Origin: Hydrocarboniphaga sp.
Lineage (GTDB): Bacteria; Pseudomonadota; Gammaproteobacteria; Nevskiales; Nevskiaceae
DNA length: 64,000 nucleotides
Reading direction: 5' to 3'
NCBI RefSeq assembly: GCF_028291725.1
Contig: NZ_JAQGNT010000070.1
Location: 1-64,000, forward strand
A model generated the notes under the pieces. That model saw only the letters and a program-made list of their open reading frames with translations, was not told the origin of the DNA and ran no database searches. Shown here piece after piece: positions 19,705 to 27,461 of the stretch (its first letter is position 1; the number at the start of each line of letters is the position of its first letter). The position numbers were made by a program, and so were the translations under genes.

Positions 19705-19886
19705 AACGCCGCGATCTTCTGCGGCATCTCACAACAAACGGCTGCTCCCTACTCCGCGAGGGAGGCAGTCATTCTTGGTGGCAGAACACTGCGCTCAATC
19801 GTCGCAGCGCGGTTCCCCGTCACACCGAAGTTAATGACCATTTGGCCAAGAAGATCTGCAAGGATCTTGGCGTTCCTGAGCCGTAG
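19701..19886 (+). CDS. hicA: HicA-family mRNA interferase toxin
   Basis: 61 residues, the full length of HicA. The double-stranded-RNA-binding-like fold shows MKRRDLLRHLTTNGC, the catalytic His24 in GGSHSW, VPRHTEVN and LAKKICKDLGVP. It cleaves mRNA when free of HicB. Order hicB-hicA is the reverse of the E. coli order but common. The stop lies ten bases before an attC core, as expected for the last gene of an integron cassette. Confidence 0.9.
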   Translation: MKRRDLLRHLTTNGCSLLREGGSHSWWQNTALNRRSAVPRHTEVNDHLAKKICKDLGVPEP

Positions 19887-19895
19887 CGCGCCGCG

Positions 19896-20700
19896 GTCCA
19901 ATCGGGTAAGGGCCGGCTGCTAGCCGGCCCTCCCCACACCACCGGACATGCGGGTCCGCATCCGGCGGTTCGTGAAGAGGAAGCACACGTCCCGAAGGAC
20001 TGAAATCGCAGCTTCCACTCGTGCAGGGCCGGCTACGTCAGTCAGCGCCGTGCATGGCTCACCCGGTCGGGTTCAACACCAGCACGAGCCGCCGACGGCT
20101 CCTCCTTATCTCTTCACGTTCGGCCCTTCGTCTCCTCAGCCTTTCGACCTCGGCGACTACTACGGCCTCTGCTGACCGCTGCTGGCTCACGCCGCGCATT
20201 GCTACTCGCCGCGCTCCGTCTCGATGCCCGTGTGCGGGTTCTTCGCTCGTCGTCGGCAGCCCGTCTGCCAACACGCCGGGTTCTTTGATCACCCGGTGAA
20301 CCTTCCGGGATTGCACGAGTATTTCAACGTCGCCATGCCAGCAGCTCTCCCCGAATAAGAACCCGTACTCTCCGTGCACAACCGCCGCATTTACCCTGTC
20401 CACTGTCTCGGGTAGGCTTCGTCGTCATGTGCCGACTCACCCACGGGCTAGGCCTTCTATGCAGTTTCTGTTCGTCAGCTCGCACGTTTGCGCTCCGGCT
20501 TCCTTCCCACGGTCCCTCGCGGTTCCGCAGTTGCCTTCGGCTAGTGGTGATTCCCGTCAACATCGACAGGTCCGAAACTCCCACAGGGGACTCGCACCCC
20601 ATCAGTTCAGGCCCATGTCGGGCGTACACCAGGCGCTCCAGCCGACGTATTTGCCTCCGCTTCGCTACGGCAAATCCGCGGCTGAGCTCCGGCGTTCGGC
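19896..20700 (+). other. attC-like site 1, split by an intron
   Basis: Removing 19902-20629 joins GTCCAA to C, giving the core GTCCAAC (RYYYAAC). The inner arms are GCTCCAGCCG and CGGCTGAGC, which pair with one extra-helical base as attC sites do. A spacer hairpin ATTTGCC/GGCAAAT follows and the right core is GTTCGGC at 20694-20700. Nearly the same spacer occurs in site 2. Confidence 0.8.
19902..20629 (-). mobile_element. ORF-less group IIC-attC-type intron
   Basis: Read on the minus strand, the 5' end at 20629 is GTGTACGCCCGACATGGGC followed by the CTGAACTGATGGGG and AGTCCCCTG pairing typical of group IIC introns. Near the 3' end, 19938-19971 folds as domain V: a 9-bp stem ACCGCCGGA/TCCGGTGGT, a two-base bulge, then TGCG/CGCA closing a four-base loop. 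Domain VI (GGGCCGGCTAGCAGCCGGCCC) and an ACCCGAT end follow. At 728 nt there is no room for the reverse transcriptase/maturase that full IIC-attC introns (about 2 kb) carry, and no frame in it resembles one. It sits in the R'' core of an attC in opposite orientation to the cassettes, the known preference of this class. Confidence 0.82.
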
Positions 20701-20732
20701 GGCAGAGAAAGTTTCGCTCTAGGGGATAGGAC

Positions 20733-21491
20733 GTGAGCGTTGATGGACCAGGCATTTTCCAGTCCGACACTGCCCATGATGTGCGCTCCGAGTTTCGTGA
20801 GCGCCTGAGCAAAGGGCAATCTGCTGGCGAGGCGTCGATGATTATGGCGGCCGAATGGGCGCCTGCGAACGATCCGAATGATCGAACCGACTTCTGGATC
20901 GCCTTGGCGGCTTCTCAGGTTGAACTCGGTCAATTGCAAGTCGAGATCAAAGATCGAGTATTGCGAATCATCGAATCAGGAGAGGATCTACATCGGTGGG
21001 CGCCCCCTGCAATGGCGCGGAAGCGCGAACTGGTACTTGCTTCCCTCGCTCGCAAGCTCTCAGGGCTGCAAAAAGCACCGTCACTTCCGCGTCGTCGGCT
21101 CGAGATACCGCCGCTCCAATGGAAGCCGGGCGCCATCTATACGTACCGTCTACGGGATGAGTCTCTCTGTCTCCTACGGAGCCTAGAGATTGCAGAGTTT
21201 CAGGGCAGCGAACCTCCGGTCGTTGAGTTGCTTCAATGGGAGGGCTGGGCGGTACCGGAGCCCGTAGACTTCGACCACTTGGGGATAATGCGCGCGTCAC
21301 GCTTTCATCCGCTCAAGTTCATCGTTTTCTCGGCGTCGCTACGAGAGTACAAAGGCGCGCTCAAGCGTCTATGCCTTGCAGGACAGTCCACAGACTATCG
21401 ACGCTCGACAACCAGGTGCACTGTGCAGCCGACGACTTGGGGCAAAATCGATGGCGAGATCTCGAGTTGGTTTGGGATCGGCGGCGTATGA
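20733..21491 (+). CDS. Cassette-encoded protein of unknown function
   Basis: 252 residues from a GTG with AGGGGA upstream. The N-terminal part (GPGIFQSDTAHDVRSEFRE, then FWIALAASQVELGQL and IIESGEDLHRW) resembles a family of uncharacterised helical proteins I have seen in many bacteria but cannot name; the C-terminal half is basic. No membrane segment or catalytic motif is apparent. It starts 32 bases after the right end of attC site 1 and ends just before the second intron scar, so it is the sole gene of its cassette. Base use is less GC-rich than the flanking operons. Confidence 0.75.
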   Translation: MSVDGPGIFQSDTAHDVRSEFRERLSKGQSAGEASMIMAAEWAPANDPNDRTDFWIALAASQVELGQLQVEIKDRVLRIIESGEDLHRWAPPAMARKRELVLASLARKLSGLQKAPSLPRRRLEIPPLQWKPGAIYTYRLRDESLCLLRSLEIAEFQGSEPPVVELLQWEGWAVPEPVDFDHLGIMRASRFHPLKFIVFSASLREYKGALKRLCLAGQSTDYRRSTTRCTVQPTTWGKIDGEISSWFGIGGV

Positions 21492-21519
21492 ACTCGGGTC
21501 TCGCGACGCTGCCGCCGAA

Positions 21520-21590
21520 TCGGGTAAGGGCTGACTGCTAGTCAGCCCTCCCCCACACCACCCGGCATGCGGGTCCGCACCGGGCGGTTC
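21520..21590 (-). mobile_element. Group IIC intron 3'-end scar
   Basis: Domain V (21557-21590, stem ACCGCCCGG/CCGGGTGGT) and domain VI with the same ACCCGAT end as the intron at 19902, but nothing upstream of domain V is left. The flank GCCGAA at 21514-21519 is the position of an attC R'' core; the rest of that attC is missing. Confidence 0.75.
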
Positions 21591-21631
21591 AGGCAACGGG
21601 TGCACCACAGTTTAGTTATTCAGGAGCCACA

Positions 21632-21988
21632 ATGAAACGCGATATGGATCTTGCGCGGCAAATCCTCCTTGCTATCGAGGGCCAGGAGGACGCCGATGGT
21701 TCAAGTTGGTTCGCACTGGAATTCGAGGGCGTTTCGGACAAATCGGTCTCTCATCATATTCGACTTCTACACGAGGCCGGCCTCCTTGACGCAATTGATC
21801 TCTCAACGATGGCTGGCCCGGAATGGCGCCCAAAAAGCCTCACATGGGCAGGGCATGAGTTCCTGGACGCCGCTCGAGACGAGACCCTATGGAACAAGGC
21901 AAAGGCCCTAGTAATAAGTAAGACCGGCAGCCTGGGGTTCGAGGCCCTGAAGATCGCTCTCATAGAGGGCGTGAAAGCGGTCATGTGA
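21632..21988 (+). CDS. DUF2513-family cassette protein
   Basis: 118 residues. The family pattern is clear: MKRDMDLARQILLAIE, then a winged-helix-like part with VSHHIRLLHEAGLLDAIDLS, GPEWRPKSLTWAGHEFLDAA and WNKAKALV. AGGAG stands seven bases before the ATG. DUF2513 proteins are common in mobile DNA and integron cassettes; their role is unknown though the fold suggests DNA binding. Its stop is followed at once by attC site 2. Confidence 0.88.
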   Translation: MKRDMDLARQILLAIEGQEDADGSSWFALEFEGVSDKSVSHHIRLLHEAGLLDAIDLSTMAGPEWRPKSLTWAGHEFLDAARDETLWNKAKALVISKTGSLGFEALKIALIEGVKAVM

Positions 21989-21989
21989 G

Positions 21990-22064
21990 CCCCAACGCGC
22001 TCCAGCCAACGTATTTGCCTGCGCTTCGCTACGGCAAATCCGCGGGTGAGCCGGTGCGTTGGGC
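21990..22064 (+). other. attC-like site 2
   Basis: Core boxes CCCCAAC (21990-21996) and GTTGGGC (22058-22064), complementary to each other; inner arms GCTCCAGCC and GGGTGAGC; central hairpin ATTTGCC/GGCAAAT. Size (75 bp) and layout match integron attC sites, and the inner part is almost identical to that of site 1. Confidence 0.85.
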
Positions 22065-22100
22065 CGCACAGAATCCGCACTACTCGCCTTTGGAGCAGTC

Positions 22101-22433
22101 ATGATCGTCGAATACATTCGCTACAAGCTCAACGAGCAACCCGCGGAATCTGGAGGAAGCATCGCCGATGCCTTCGAGGCAGCATATCGTGCCGCTGCTC
22201 CCTCCCTTGATGCTTCGCTGCACTGCCTTGGCTATGAGTTATCTCGTTGCGCCGAAGAGCAAGACCGGTACATCCTGCGAATCGAGTGGGATTCCGTTGA
22301 CGGTCATCTGGCGGGCTTTCGGCGTTCACCAGAATTCGCACCATTCCTTGCGGCCATCAGGCCCTACATTGGTCAAATCGAGGAAATGCGCCACTACACG
22401 CCGACCTCAGTCGTTGCATCAAAACGCAAATAA
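22101..22433 (+). CDS. ABM-fold monooxygenase-like protein
   Basis: 110 residues with the dimeric alpha-beta barrel pattern of antibiotic-biosynthesis monooxygenase-like proteins: MIVEYIRYKL at the start, YELSRCAEEQDRYILRIEWDS in the middle, and PFLAAIRPYIGQIEEMRHY at the end. TGGAG precedes the ATG. It lies in the same cassette as the truncated haemoglobin gene eight bases downstream, so the two may act together, perhaps on a reactive small molecule (inference). Substrate unknown. Confidence 0.75.
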   Translation: MIVEYIRYKLNEQPAESGGSIADAFEAAYRAAAPSLDASLHCLGYELSRCAEEQDRYILRIEWDSVDGHLAGFRRSPEFAPFLAAIRPYIGQIEEMRHYTPTSVVASKRK

Positions 22434-22441
22434 GGCACCGC

Positions 22442-22912
22442 ATGACAACTCAGGACATTCCTACCTTGTTCAACTGGATCGGCGGCTTTGACGCGCTGAA
22501 CCGACTGACCACGCGCTTCTATGAGCACGTCCAGGTCGATCCGTTGCTCGCGTCGGTCTTCGCTCACATGGATGCAGGCCATCCAGCCCACGTTGCGGCA
22601 TTTCTTGGTGAAGTACTCGGCGGCCCGGCCGCGTACTCCGAGCAGCACGGCGGCCATCCGCACATGATCAAACAGCATCTCGATCGCCACCTTACACAAG
22701 AACAACGACGACGCTGGGTAGGCCTGCTGCTCGATACTGCGGACGAGTTGAGCATGCCCGAAGATCCTGAGTTCCGGTCTGCTCTGGTTGGTTATCTGGA
22801 GTGGGGTTCGCGATTGGCGGTAATCAATTCGCAGTCGGGTGCCACAGTGGATGAACATGCTCCCATGCCGAAGTGGGGCTGGGGTGAAGTCAAAGGCCCG
22901 TACACCGCATGA
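22442..22912 (+). CDS. Group II truncated haemoglobin
   Basis: 156 residues. Globin pattern: IGGFDALNRLTTRFYEHVQVDPLLASVF, then HAAHVAAFL-like E-helix region, the proximal His in KQHLDRHLTQEQRRRWVGL (F helix) and a C-terminal PMPKWGWGEVKGPY tail typical of group II proteins. It would bind haem and O2/NO in the cytoplasm and may detoxify NO or aid low-O2 metabolism. It follows the ABM-like gene in a two-gene cassette. Confidence 0.9.
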   Translation: MTTQDIPTLFNWIGGFDALNRLTTRFYEHVQVDPLLASVFAHMDAGHPAHVAAFLGEVLGGPAAYSEQHGGHPHMIKQHLDRHLTQEQRRRWVGLLLDTADELSMPEDPEFRSALVGYLEWGSRLAVINSQSGATVDEHAPMPKWGWGEVKGPYTA

Positions 22913-23033
22913 TTTTGAGAATCGGAGCTCAGCTCGAGCGGGGGTCCTGAACTTGTCGTTTCCAGGGGCCTTAGAGCCGCATATGCCCAGCTTTGTCGAG
23001 TGGTTCTCCAAAAACCCGCCGCAAAATGCCCGC

Positions 23034-23194
23034 GCCTAACGCAAAGCGCTCCAGTAGATCGTCAGGGCGAAGCACCCTCGCACAGGCAGCCGATCATGAC
23101 CCAGGACCGCTTACGGACAAACGATCGACTCCCCTGCTCGCTCGGACGCAGGGTCGGCGTTCGCGTCGCGGTTTTTCTCCAGCCTCGTTAAGCC
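23034..23194 (+). other. Degenerate attC-like site 3
   Basis: The left box GCCTAAC and the following GCGCTCCAG match the attC family of sites 1 and 2, and a consensus right box GTTAAGC stands at 23188-23194. The inner arms do not pair, so this may be a hybrid of two sites or partly decayed. Confidence 0.4.
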
Positions 23195-23220
23195 CCATGC
23201 GAGCTGCTTTCTCGTCAGGC

Positions 23221-23595
23221 ATGAAGTTGTACTCGGGCAAATGCCTTTGCGGACAGGTGCAGATCTCCGCGCGCGGAGAGCCCCTTCGTACCGGCATCTG
23301 CCACTGCACCGACTGCCGACAAGAGAGCGGCTCGGCGTTTACTTTTTACGGGATTTGGCCTGCCCACCAGTTCGAAAGCACTGGCGAGACATCCGAGTTC
23401 CACGGCCAATACTTCTGTCCTCGCTGTGGGTCGCGCCTGTTTTCACTCGACGATCGTGAGGCGGAAATCAAGCTCGGCGCCCTTGCAGAAGCTCCCACGC
23501 CACTCGTGCCGAGCTACGAGCTCTGGGTCAAACGCCGCGAGCCGTGGCTGCGACCGATCGAGGGAGCCGAGCAGTACGACCAGGACCGAGAGTGA
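23221..23595 (+). CDS. GFA-family zinc protein
   Basis: 124 residues with the Mss4-like zinc fold of the GFA (glutathione-dependent formaldehyde-activating-like) family: KCLCGQV, then CHCTDCRQ and CPRCGSR, giving the expected cysteine sets, followed by FSLDDREAEIKLGAL and WVKRREPWL near the end. Likely cytoplasmic; the true substrate of most family members is unknown. The start at 23221 begins directly at the family core; an ATG 24 bases earlier is possible. It is the last gene of the cassette-like stretch. Confidence 0.85.
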   Translation: MKLYSGKCLCGQVQISARGEPLRTGICHCTDCRQESGSAFTFYGIWPAHQFESTGETSEFHGQYFCPRCGSRLFSLDDREAEIKLGALAEAPTPLVPSYELWVKRREPWLRPIEGAEQYDQDRE

Positions 23596-24073
23596 TCGCA
23601 AGCCCAAGCGGAAATTCGCGTCGTGCCGGCAGGCGCCGCGCTACATGAGGCCCAACCCTTCCATCGAGGTAAAGTCCCAAAGGCGAATGGCGCTAATTTA
23701 AGGCTTGCGATCCTTCTCTCTGCGTTCGATGCTGCCCCGTAGGGGCGGATGAGCGACTTGGAATCCGCGCGAACGTCACCCCGCATATCCCCTCTCCCGC
23801 AAGCGGGAGAGGGTCCCGCAGCTTGGCGCTGCCGGCTTGAGCCCCGGAACCGACCCGCCCCTTCCCCCGCCTGCGGGGGAAGGTTGGGATGGGGGCGAGA
23901 CGATAGCGCCGCGCCTGCTCGCCCCCACCCCAGCCCTCCCCCGCAAGCGGGGGAGGGAGAGGTTCCTGGGTAGGGTGCCCCGAAGGGGTGGGTGAGGGTG
24001 GCCACCGAGCGCCACCCTCTCGCGGAGGGAGAGGGGAACAGCGCGGAGATGGGCGAGGTCAGCGACATCGTCA
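23596..24073. other. Repeat-filled end of cassette array
   Basis: No gene. At 23650-23703 a GCCCAACCCTTCCATCGAGG sequence resembles the left half of attC sites known from xanthomonads, but no right half is clear. From about 23789 to 24030 several CCCTCTCC/GGAGAGGG hairpins occur, including a copy of the ccoG repeat. Confidence 0.55.
23886..23975. repeat. GC-rich dispersed repeat, copy 3
   Basis: Same blocks as 9-92 and 15228-15302: TGGGATGGGGGCGAGACGA, GCGCCGCGCC, CCCCCACCCC and the CTCCCCCGC/GCGGGGGAG hairpin, then GGTTCCTGGGTAG as after copy 1. Confidence 0.8.
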
Positions 24074-27000
24074 TCAGACCGGCGTCTCGAGCGCCGCCGG
24101 TTTTTCTCGCCGCAGCCGCTGCCCCAGCCGATCGAACATCAGGTAAATCACCGGCGTCGTAAACAGCGTCAGCGCCTGGCTGACGATCAGGCCACCGAAG
24201 ATGCTGATGCCGAGCGGGCGGCGCAGTTCCGCGCCGTCGCCAAAGCCGAGCATCAGCGGCACGGCGGCGAACAGCGCGGCCAGGGTGGTCATGATGATCG
24301 GGCGGAAGCGCAGCAGCGCGGCCTGGTGGATCGCGTCGCGGGCGGAAAGCCCCTGTATGCGTTCGGCGTCGATCGCGAAGTCGATCATCATGATCGCGTT
24401 CTTCTTGACGATGCCGATCAGCAGGATGATGCCGATGATTCCGATCACGCCGAGGTCGTTGCCGGTGAGCATCAGCATCAGCAGCGCGCCGACGCCGGCC
24501 GAAGGCAGCGTCGACAGGATCGTCAGCGGATGCACGTAGCTCTCGTAGAGCACGCCGAGCACGATGTAGACGCAGATGACCGCAGCCAGAATCAGCCACA
24601 GCTGGTTGCTCAGCGAGTTTTCGTAGGCGCTGGCGGCACCAAGGAACGTCAGGCTCACCGCGGCCGGCATGTTGATATCGACCGCCGCCTGGCGGATCGC
24701 GTCCACGGCATGGCCGAGCGATACGCCGCTGGCGGTATCGAAGCCGATGGTCGTCGCCGGGTATTGCGCGACGTGGGTGATCTGCAGCGGCGACTGCTGT
24801 TCGCGGATCGTCGCGAACGCCGACAGCGGCGTCGATGCGCCGGAGCTGGATTTCAGGTGCAGCAGTCCCAGCGACTGCGGATCGGTGAGCAGATCCGGCC
24901 GCGCTTCCAGGATCACCCGGTATTGGTTGGTCTCGGTGAAGATCGTCGAGATGATGCGCTGGCCGAAGGCACTGTACAGCGCGTCGTCGACGGCCGCTGC
25001 GGTGATGCCCAGGCGCGATGCGGTATCGCGATCGACGTCGACCAGCGCCGAGTAGCCGCTGGCGCCGGCGTCGGAGGTGACATTGCGCAGCGAGTCGACT
25101 TTTTGCAGCTGCGCGGTGAGCTTGTTCGCCCATTCGGTGACGGTCGGCGTATCCGCGCCCTCCATTGACACGCGGTACTGCGTCGGCCCGGTTTCGGCAT
25201 CGATGGTCAGATCCTGGGTCGGTTGCAGGTACAAGCTCACGCCGGCCACGCCAGCGACGCGATCCTTCAGCCGCTGCATGATCGCGTCCTGCGAGCCACT
25301 GCGGTTTTCCTTCAGGTTGATGAACATGCGGCCGGTACTGAGCAGCGTGCTGTTCGCGGCGTCGACACCAACGAAGGAACTGAGGTTTTCGACTGCCGGG
25401 TCCTTCAGGATCTCGGCCGCCGCCGCCTGCTGCAGCGCTTTCATGCGCGCGAACGACACCGATTCGGACGCCTGCACGCGTGCCTGCAATTGACCGGTGT
25501 CCTGCGTCGGGAACAGGCCTTTCGGGATCACGACGTACAGCAGCGCGGTCAATGCGAACGTCGCCAGCGCGATCAGCAGCGTCGCTGCCTGACGTGCGAG
25601 CACCCAGGTCAGCATGCGGTCGTAGCGCGCTACCACGCGGTCGAAACCGCGCTGTATTGTTGCGCCGAGTCCCTGGCTCGCGGTCATCGAATGATTCTTC
25701 AGCCAGCGCGCCGACAGCATCGGCACCAGGGTCAGCGCCACGATCGCCGAAATCAGGATCGTGATCGCCAGCGTTACCGCGAACTCGCGGAACAAGCGGC
25801 CGACGACGTCGCCCATGAACAGCAGCGGGATCAGCACCGCGACCAGCGAGATCGTCAGCGAGATGATGGTGAAGCCGATTTCGCTGGCGCCTTTCAATGC
25901 AGCGGTGAAAGGCGGATCGCCTTCCTCCAGATGGCGCGAAATGTTCTCGATGACGACGATCGCGTCGTCGACGACGAAGCCGGTGGCGATGGTCAGCGCC
26001 ATCAATGAAAGATTATTGAGGCTGTAGCCCATCAGGTACATCAGGCCGCAGGTGCCGATCAGCGAGATTGGCACCGACAGGCTCGCGATCAGCGTTGCCT
26101 GCGGGCTGTGCAGGAAGAAGAAGATCACCAGCACGACCATAACCACGGCGAGGATCAGCTCGATCTGCACGTGGTGCACCGACGCGCGGATGCCGGTGGT
26201 GCGGTCGGCCAGCACTTCGATCTGGACGCTGTCGGGCATCGTGCCCTGCAGGTCGGCCAGGCGAGTCTTGATCGCGTCGACGGTCTCGATCACGTTGGCG
26301 CCGGGCTGGCGCTGCACGTCCAGAATGATCGCTGGTTTCTGTCCATTTTGTGTGCCGGCCCAGGCGCCGAGTTTGATGTTCTCGGCCGCGTTGACCGCGC
26401 TCGCCACGTCGCTGACGCGCACCGGCGCGCCGTTGCTATAGCTGACGATCAGGCTTTGATAGTCCTCGACCGTCAGCAGCTGATCGTTGGCATTGATCGA
26501 GTACGCACGGCTAGGGCCGTCGAAGCTGCCCTTGGCGCTGTTGGCGTTGGCCGCGGTGATCGCGGATTCCAGCGTCGACAGTGCGATGCCGTACGAGGCC
26601 AGTGCCTGGGTGTCGGCCTGGATGCGCACGGCCGGCCGCTGGCCGCCCGACAGCGTCACCAGGCCGACGCCGGAAACCTGGCTGATTTTCAGCGTAAGAC
26701 GGGTGTCGGCGAGATTGCGTACCTCGGTCAGCGGCAGCGTGTCGGAGGTCAAGGCCAGCGTCAGCACCGGCGCATCGGCCGGATTCACTTTCGCGTAAAC
26801 CGGCGGTGCCGGCAGATCTGCCGGCAGCAGGGAGCTGGCACCGTTGATCGCGGCTTGCACTTCCTGTTCCGCGACGTCGATCGCCTCGGCGAGCGTGAAC
26901 TGCAGCGTCACGATCGACGCGCCGGCAGTGCTGACCGAACTCATACGCTGCAGTCCCGGCATCTGGCCGAGCTGGCGTTCCAGCGGCGCGGTGACGGTCT

Positions 27001-27181
27001 GGCTCATGACCTCGGGACTCGCGCCCGGATACAGCGTCTGCACCTGGATCGTCGGATAGTCGACTTCCGGCAGCGCCGACAGCGGCATGAGCTTGAAGCC
27101 GACCAGGCCGGCCAGCACGATCGCCGTCATCAGCAGCGCGGTGGCGACGGGACGTTCGATGAAGGGACGCGAGGGGTTCAT
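24074..27181 (-). CDS. RND efflux pump inner-membrane transporter (MdtB/MuxB-like)
   Basis: 1035 residues, the normal length of an HAE1-type RND pump. It starts MNPSRPFIERPVATALL, has the first helix then a large periplasmic loop, helices 2-6 with GFVVDDAIVVIEN (proton-relay aspartates), a second loop and helices 8-12 ending near FTTPVIYLMFDR. The ATG at 27181 opens the conserved family start; the upstream in-frame residues derive from a repeat. With the adaptor encoded 280 bp upstream it should form a tripartite exporter; no outer-membrane TolC-like gene is in the window. The sequence fits MdtB/MuxB, which usually work with a second RND subunit that is absent here. Confidence 0.92.
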   Translation of the reverse strand: MNPSRPFIERPVATALLMTAIVLAGLVGFKLMPLSALPEVDYPTIQVQTLYPGASPEVMSQTVTAPLERQLGQMPGLQRMSSVSTAGASIVTLQFTLAEAIDVAEQEVQAAINGASSLLPADLPAPPVYAKVNPADAPVLTLALTSDTLPLTEVRNLADTRLTLKISQVSGVGLVTLSGGQRPAVRIQADTQALASYGIALSTLESAITAANANSAKGSFDGPSRAYSINANDQLLTVEDYQSLIVSYSNGAPVRVSDVASAVNAAENIKLGAWAGTQNGQKPAIILDVQRQPGANVIETVDAIKTRLADLQGTMPDSVQIEVLADRTTGIRASVHHVQIELILAVVMVVLVIFFFLHSPQATLIASLSVPISLIGTCGLMYLMGYSLNNLSLMALTIATGFVVDDAIVVIENISRHLEEGDPPFTAALKGASEIGFTIISLTISLVAVLIPLLFMGDVVGRLFREFAVTLAITILISAIVALTLVPMLSARWLKNHSMTASQGLGATIQRGFDRVVARYDRMLTWVLARQAATLLIALATFALTALLYVVIPKGLFPTQDTGQLQARVQASESVSFARMKALQQAAAAEILKDPAVENLSSFVGVDAANSTLLSTGRMFINLKENRSGSQDAIMQRLKDRVAGVAGVSLYLQPTQDLTIDAETGPTQYRVSMEGADTPTVTEWANKLTAQLQKVDSLRNVTSDAGASGYSALVDVDRDTASRLGITAAAVDDALYSAFGQRIISTIFTETNQYRVILEARPDLLTDPQSLGLLHLKSSSGASTPLSAFATIREQQSPLQITHVAQYPATTIGFDTASGVSLGHAVDAIRQAAVDINMPAAVSLTFLGAASAYENSLSNQLWLILAAVICVYIVLGVLYESYVHPLTILSTLPSAGVGALLMLMLTGNDLGVIGIIGIILLIGIVKKNAIMMIDFAIDAERIQGLSARDAIHQAALLRFRPIIMTTLAALFAAVPLMLGFGDGAELRRPLGISIFGGLIVSQALTLFTTPVIYLMFDRLGQRLRREKPAALETPV

Positions 27182-27192
27182 CGTGCAGTGCC

Positions 27193-27461
27193 CTGTGCTG
27201 TTCCCCTCTCCATGAACCGGCTCTGCCCCGCCAGCGACGTAGGTCGGCAATCCCTTGCCGACGTGTGCGCCCCGATCGCTTGAGCTGCGACCGCCGGTTC
27301 CTGGGTAGCCCCGTGTTCTTTGCGAACCTGCTCACGGGCCATGACCCGGTGTAGGGCGGGTCGTGACCCGCCGTCGTCAAGTCCGAGCAAAAGCGGCGGG
27401 TCACGACCCGCCCTACGGTCTGCGCAAGGTTGATGGAGAGGGGAAAACCAGAGCCGTGTCA
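27193..27461. repeat. Composite REP mosaic inside the efflux operon
   Basis: Contains the CTCCATGAACCGGCTCTGCC block, a half TCGGCAATCC REP (27239-27285), the GGTAGCCCCGTGTTC module and a full GTAGGGCGGGTCGTGACCCG palindrome (27351-27416). It separates the adaptor gene from the pump gene and may affect their co-transcription. Confidence 0.75.

Noticed and set aside
20059..20403. A 114-residue minus-strand frame that could have been a gene in the intron.
   Set aside because: It follows the intron's structured RNA and has no reverse transcriptase motif; such frames commonly appear in group II intron RNA domains.
23034..23194. A full third attC.
   Set aside because: Both end boxes fit but the inner arms do not pair, so it is listed only as degenerate.
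26108..27283. Long plus-strand frame opposite the RND pump gene.
   Set aside because: Same kind of GC-driven shadow; the pump gene on the other strand accounts for the region.
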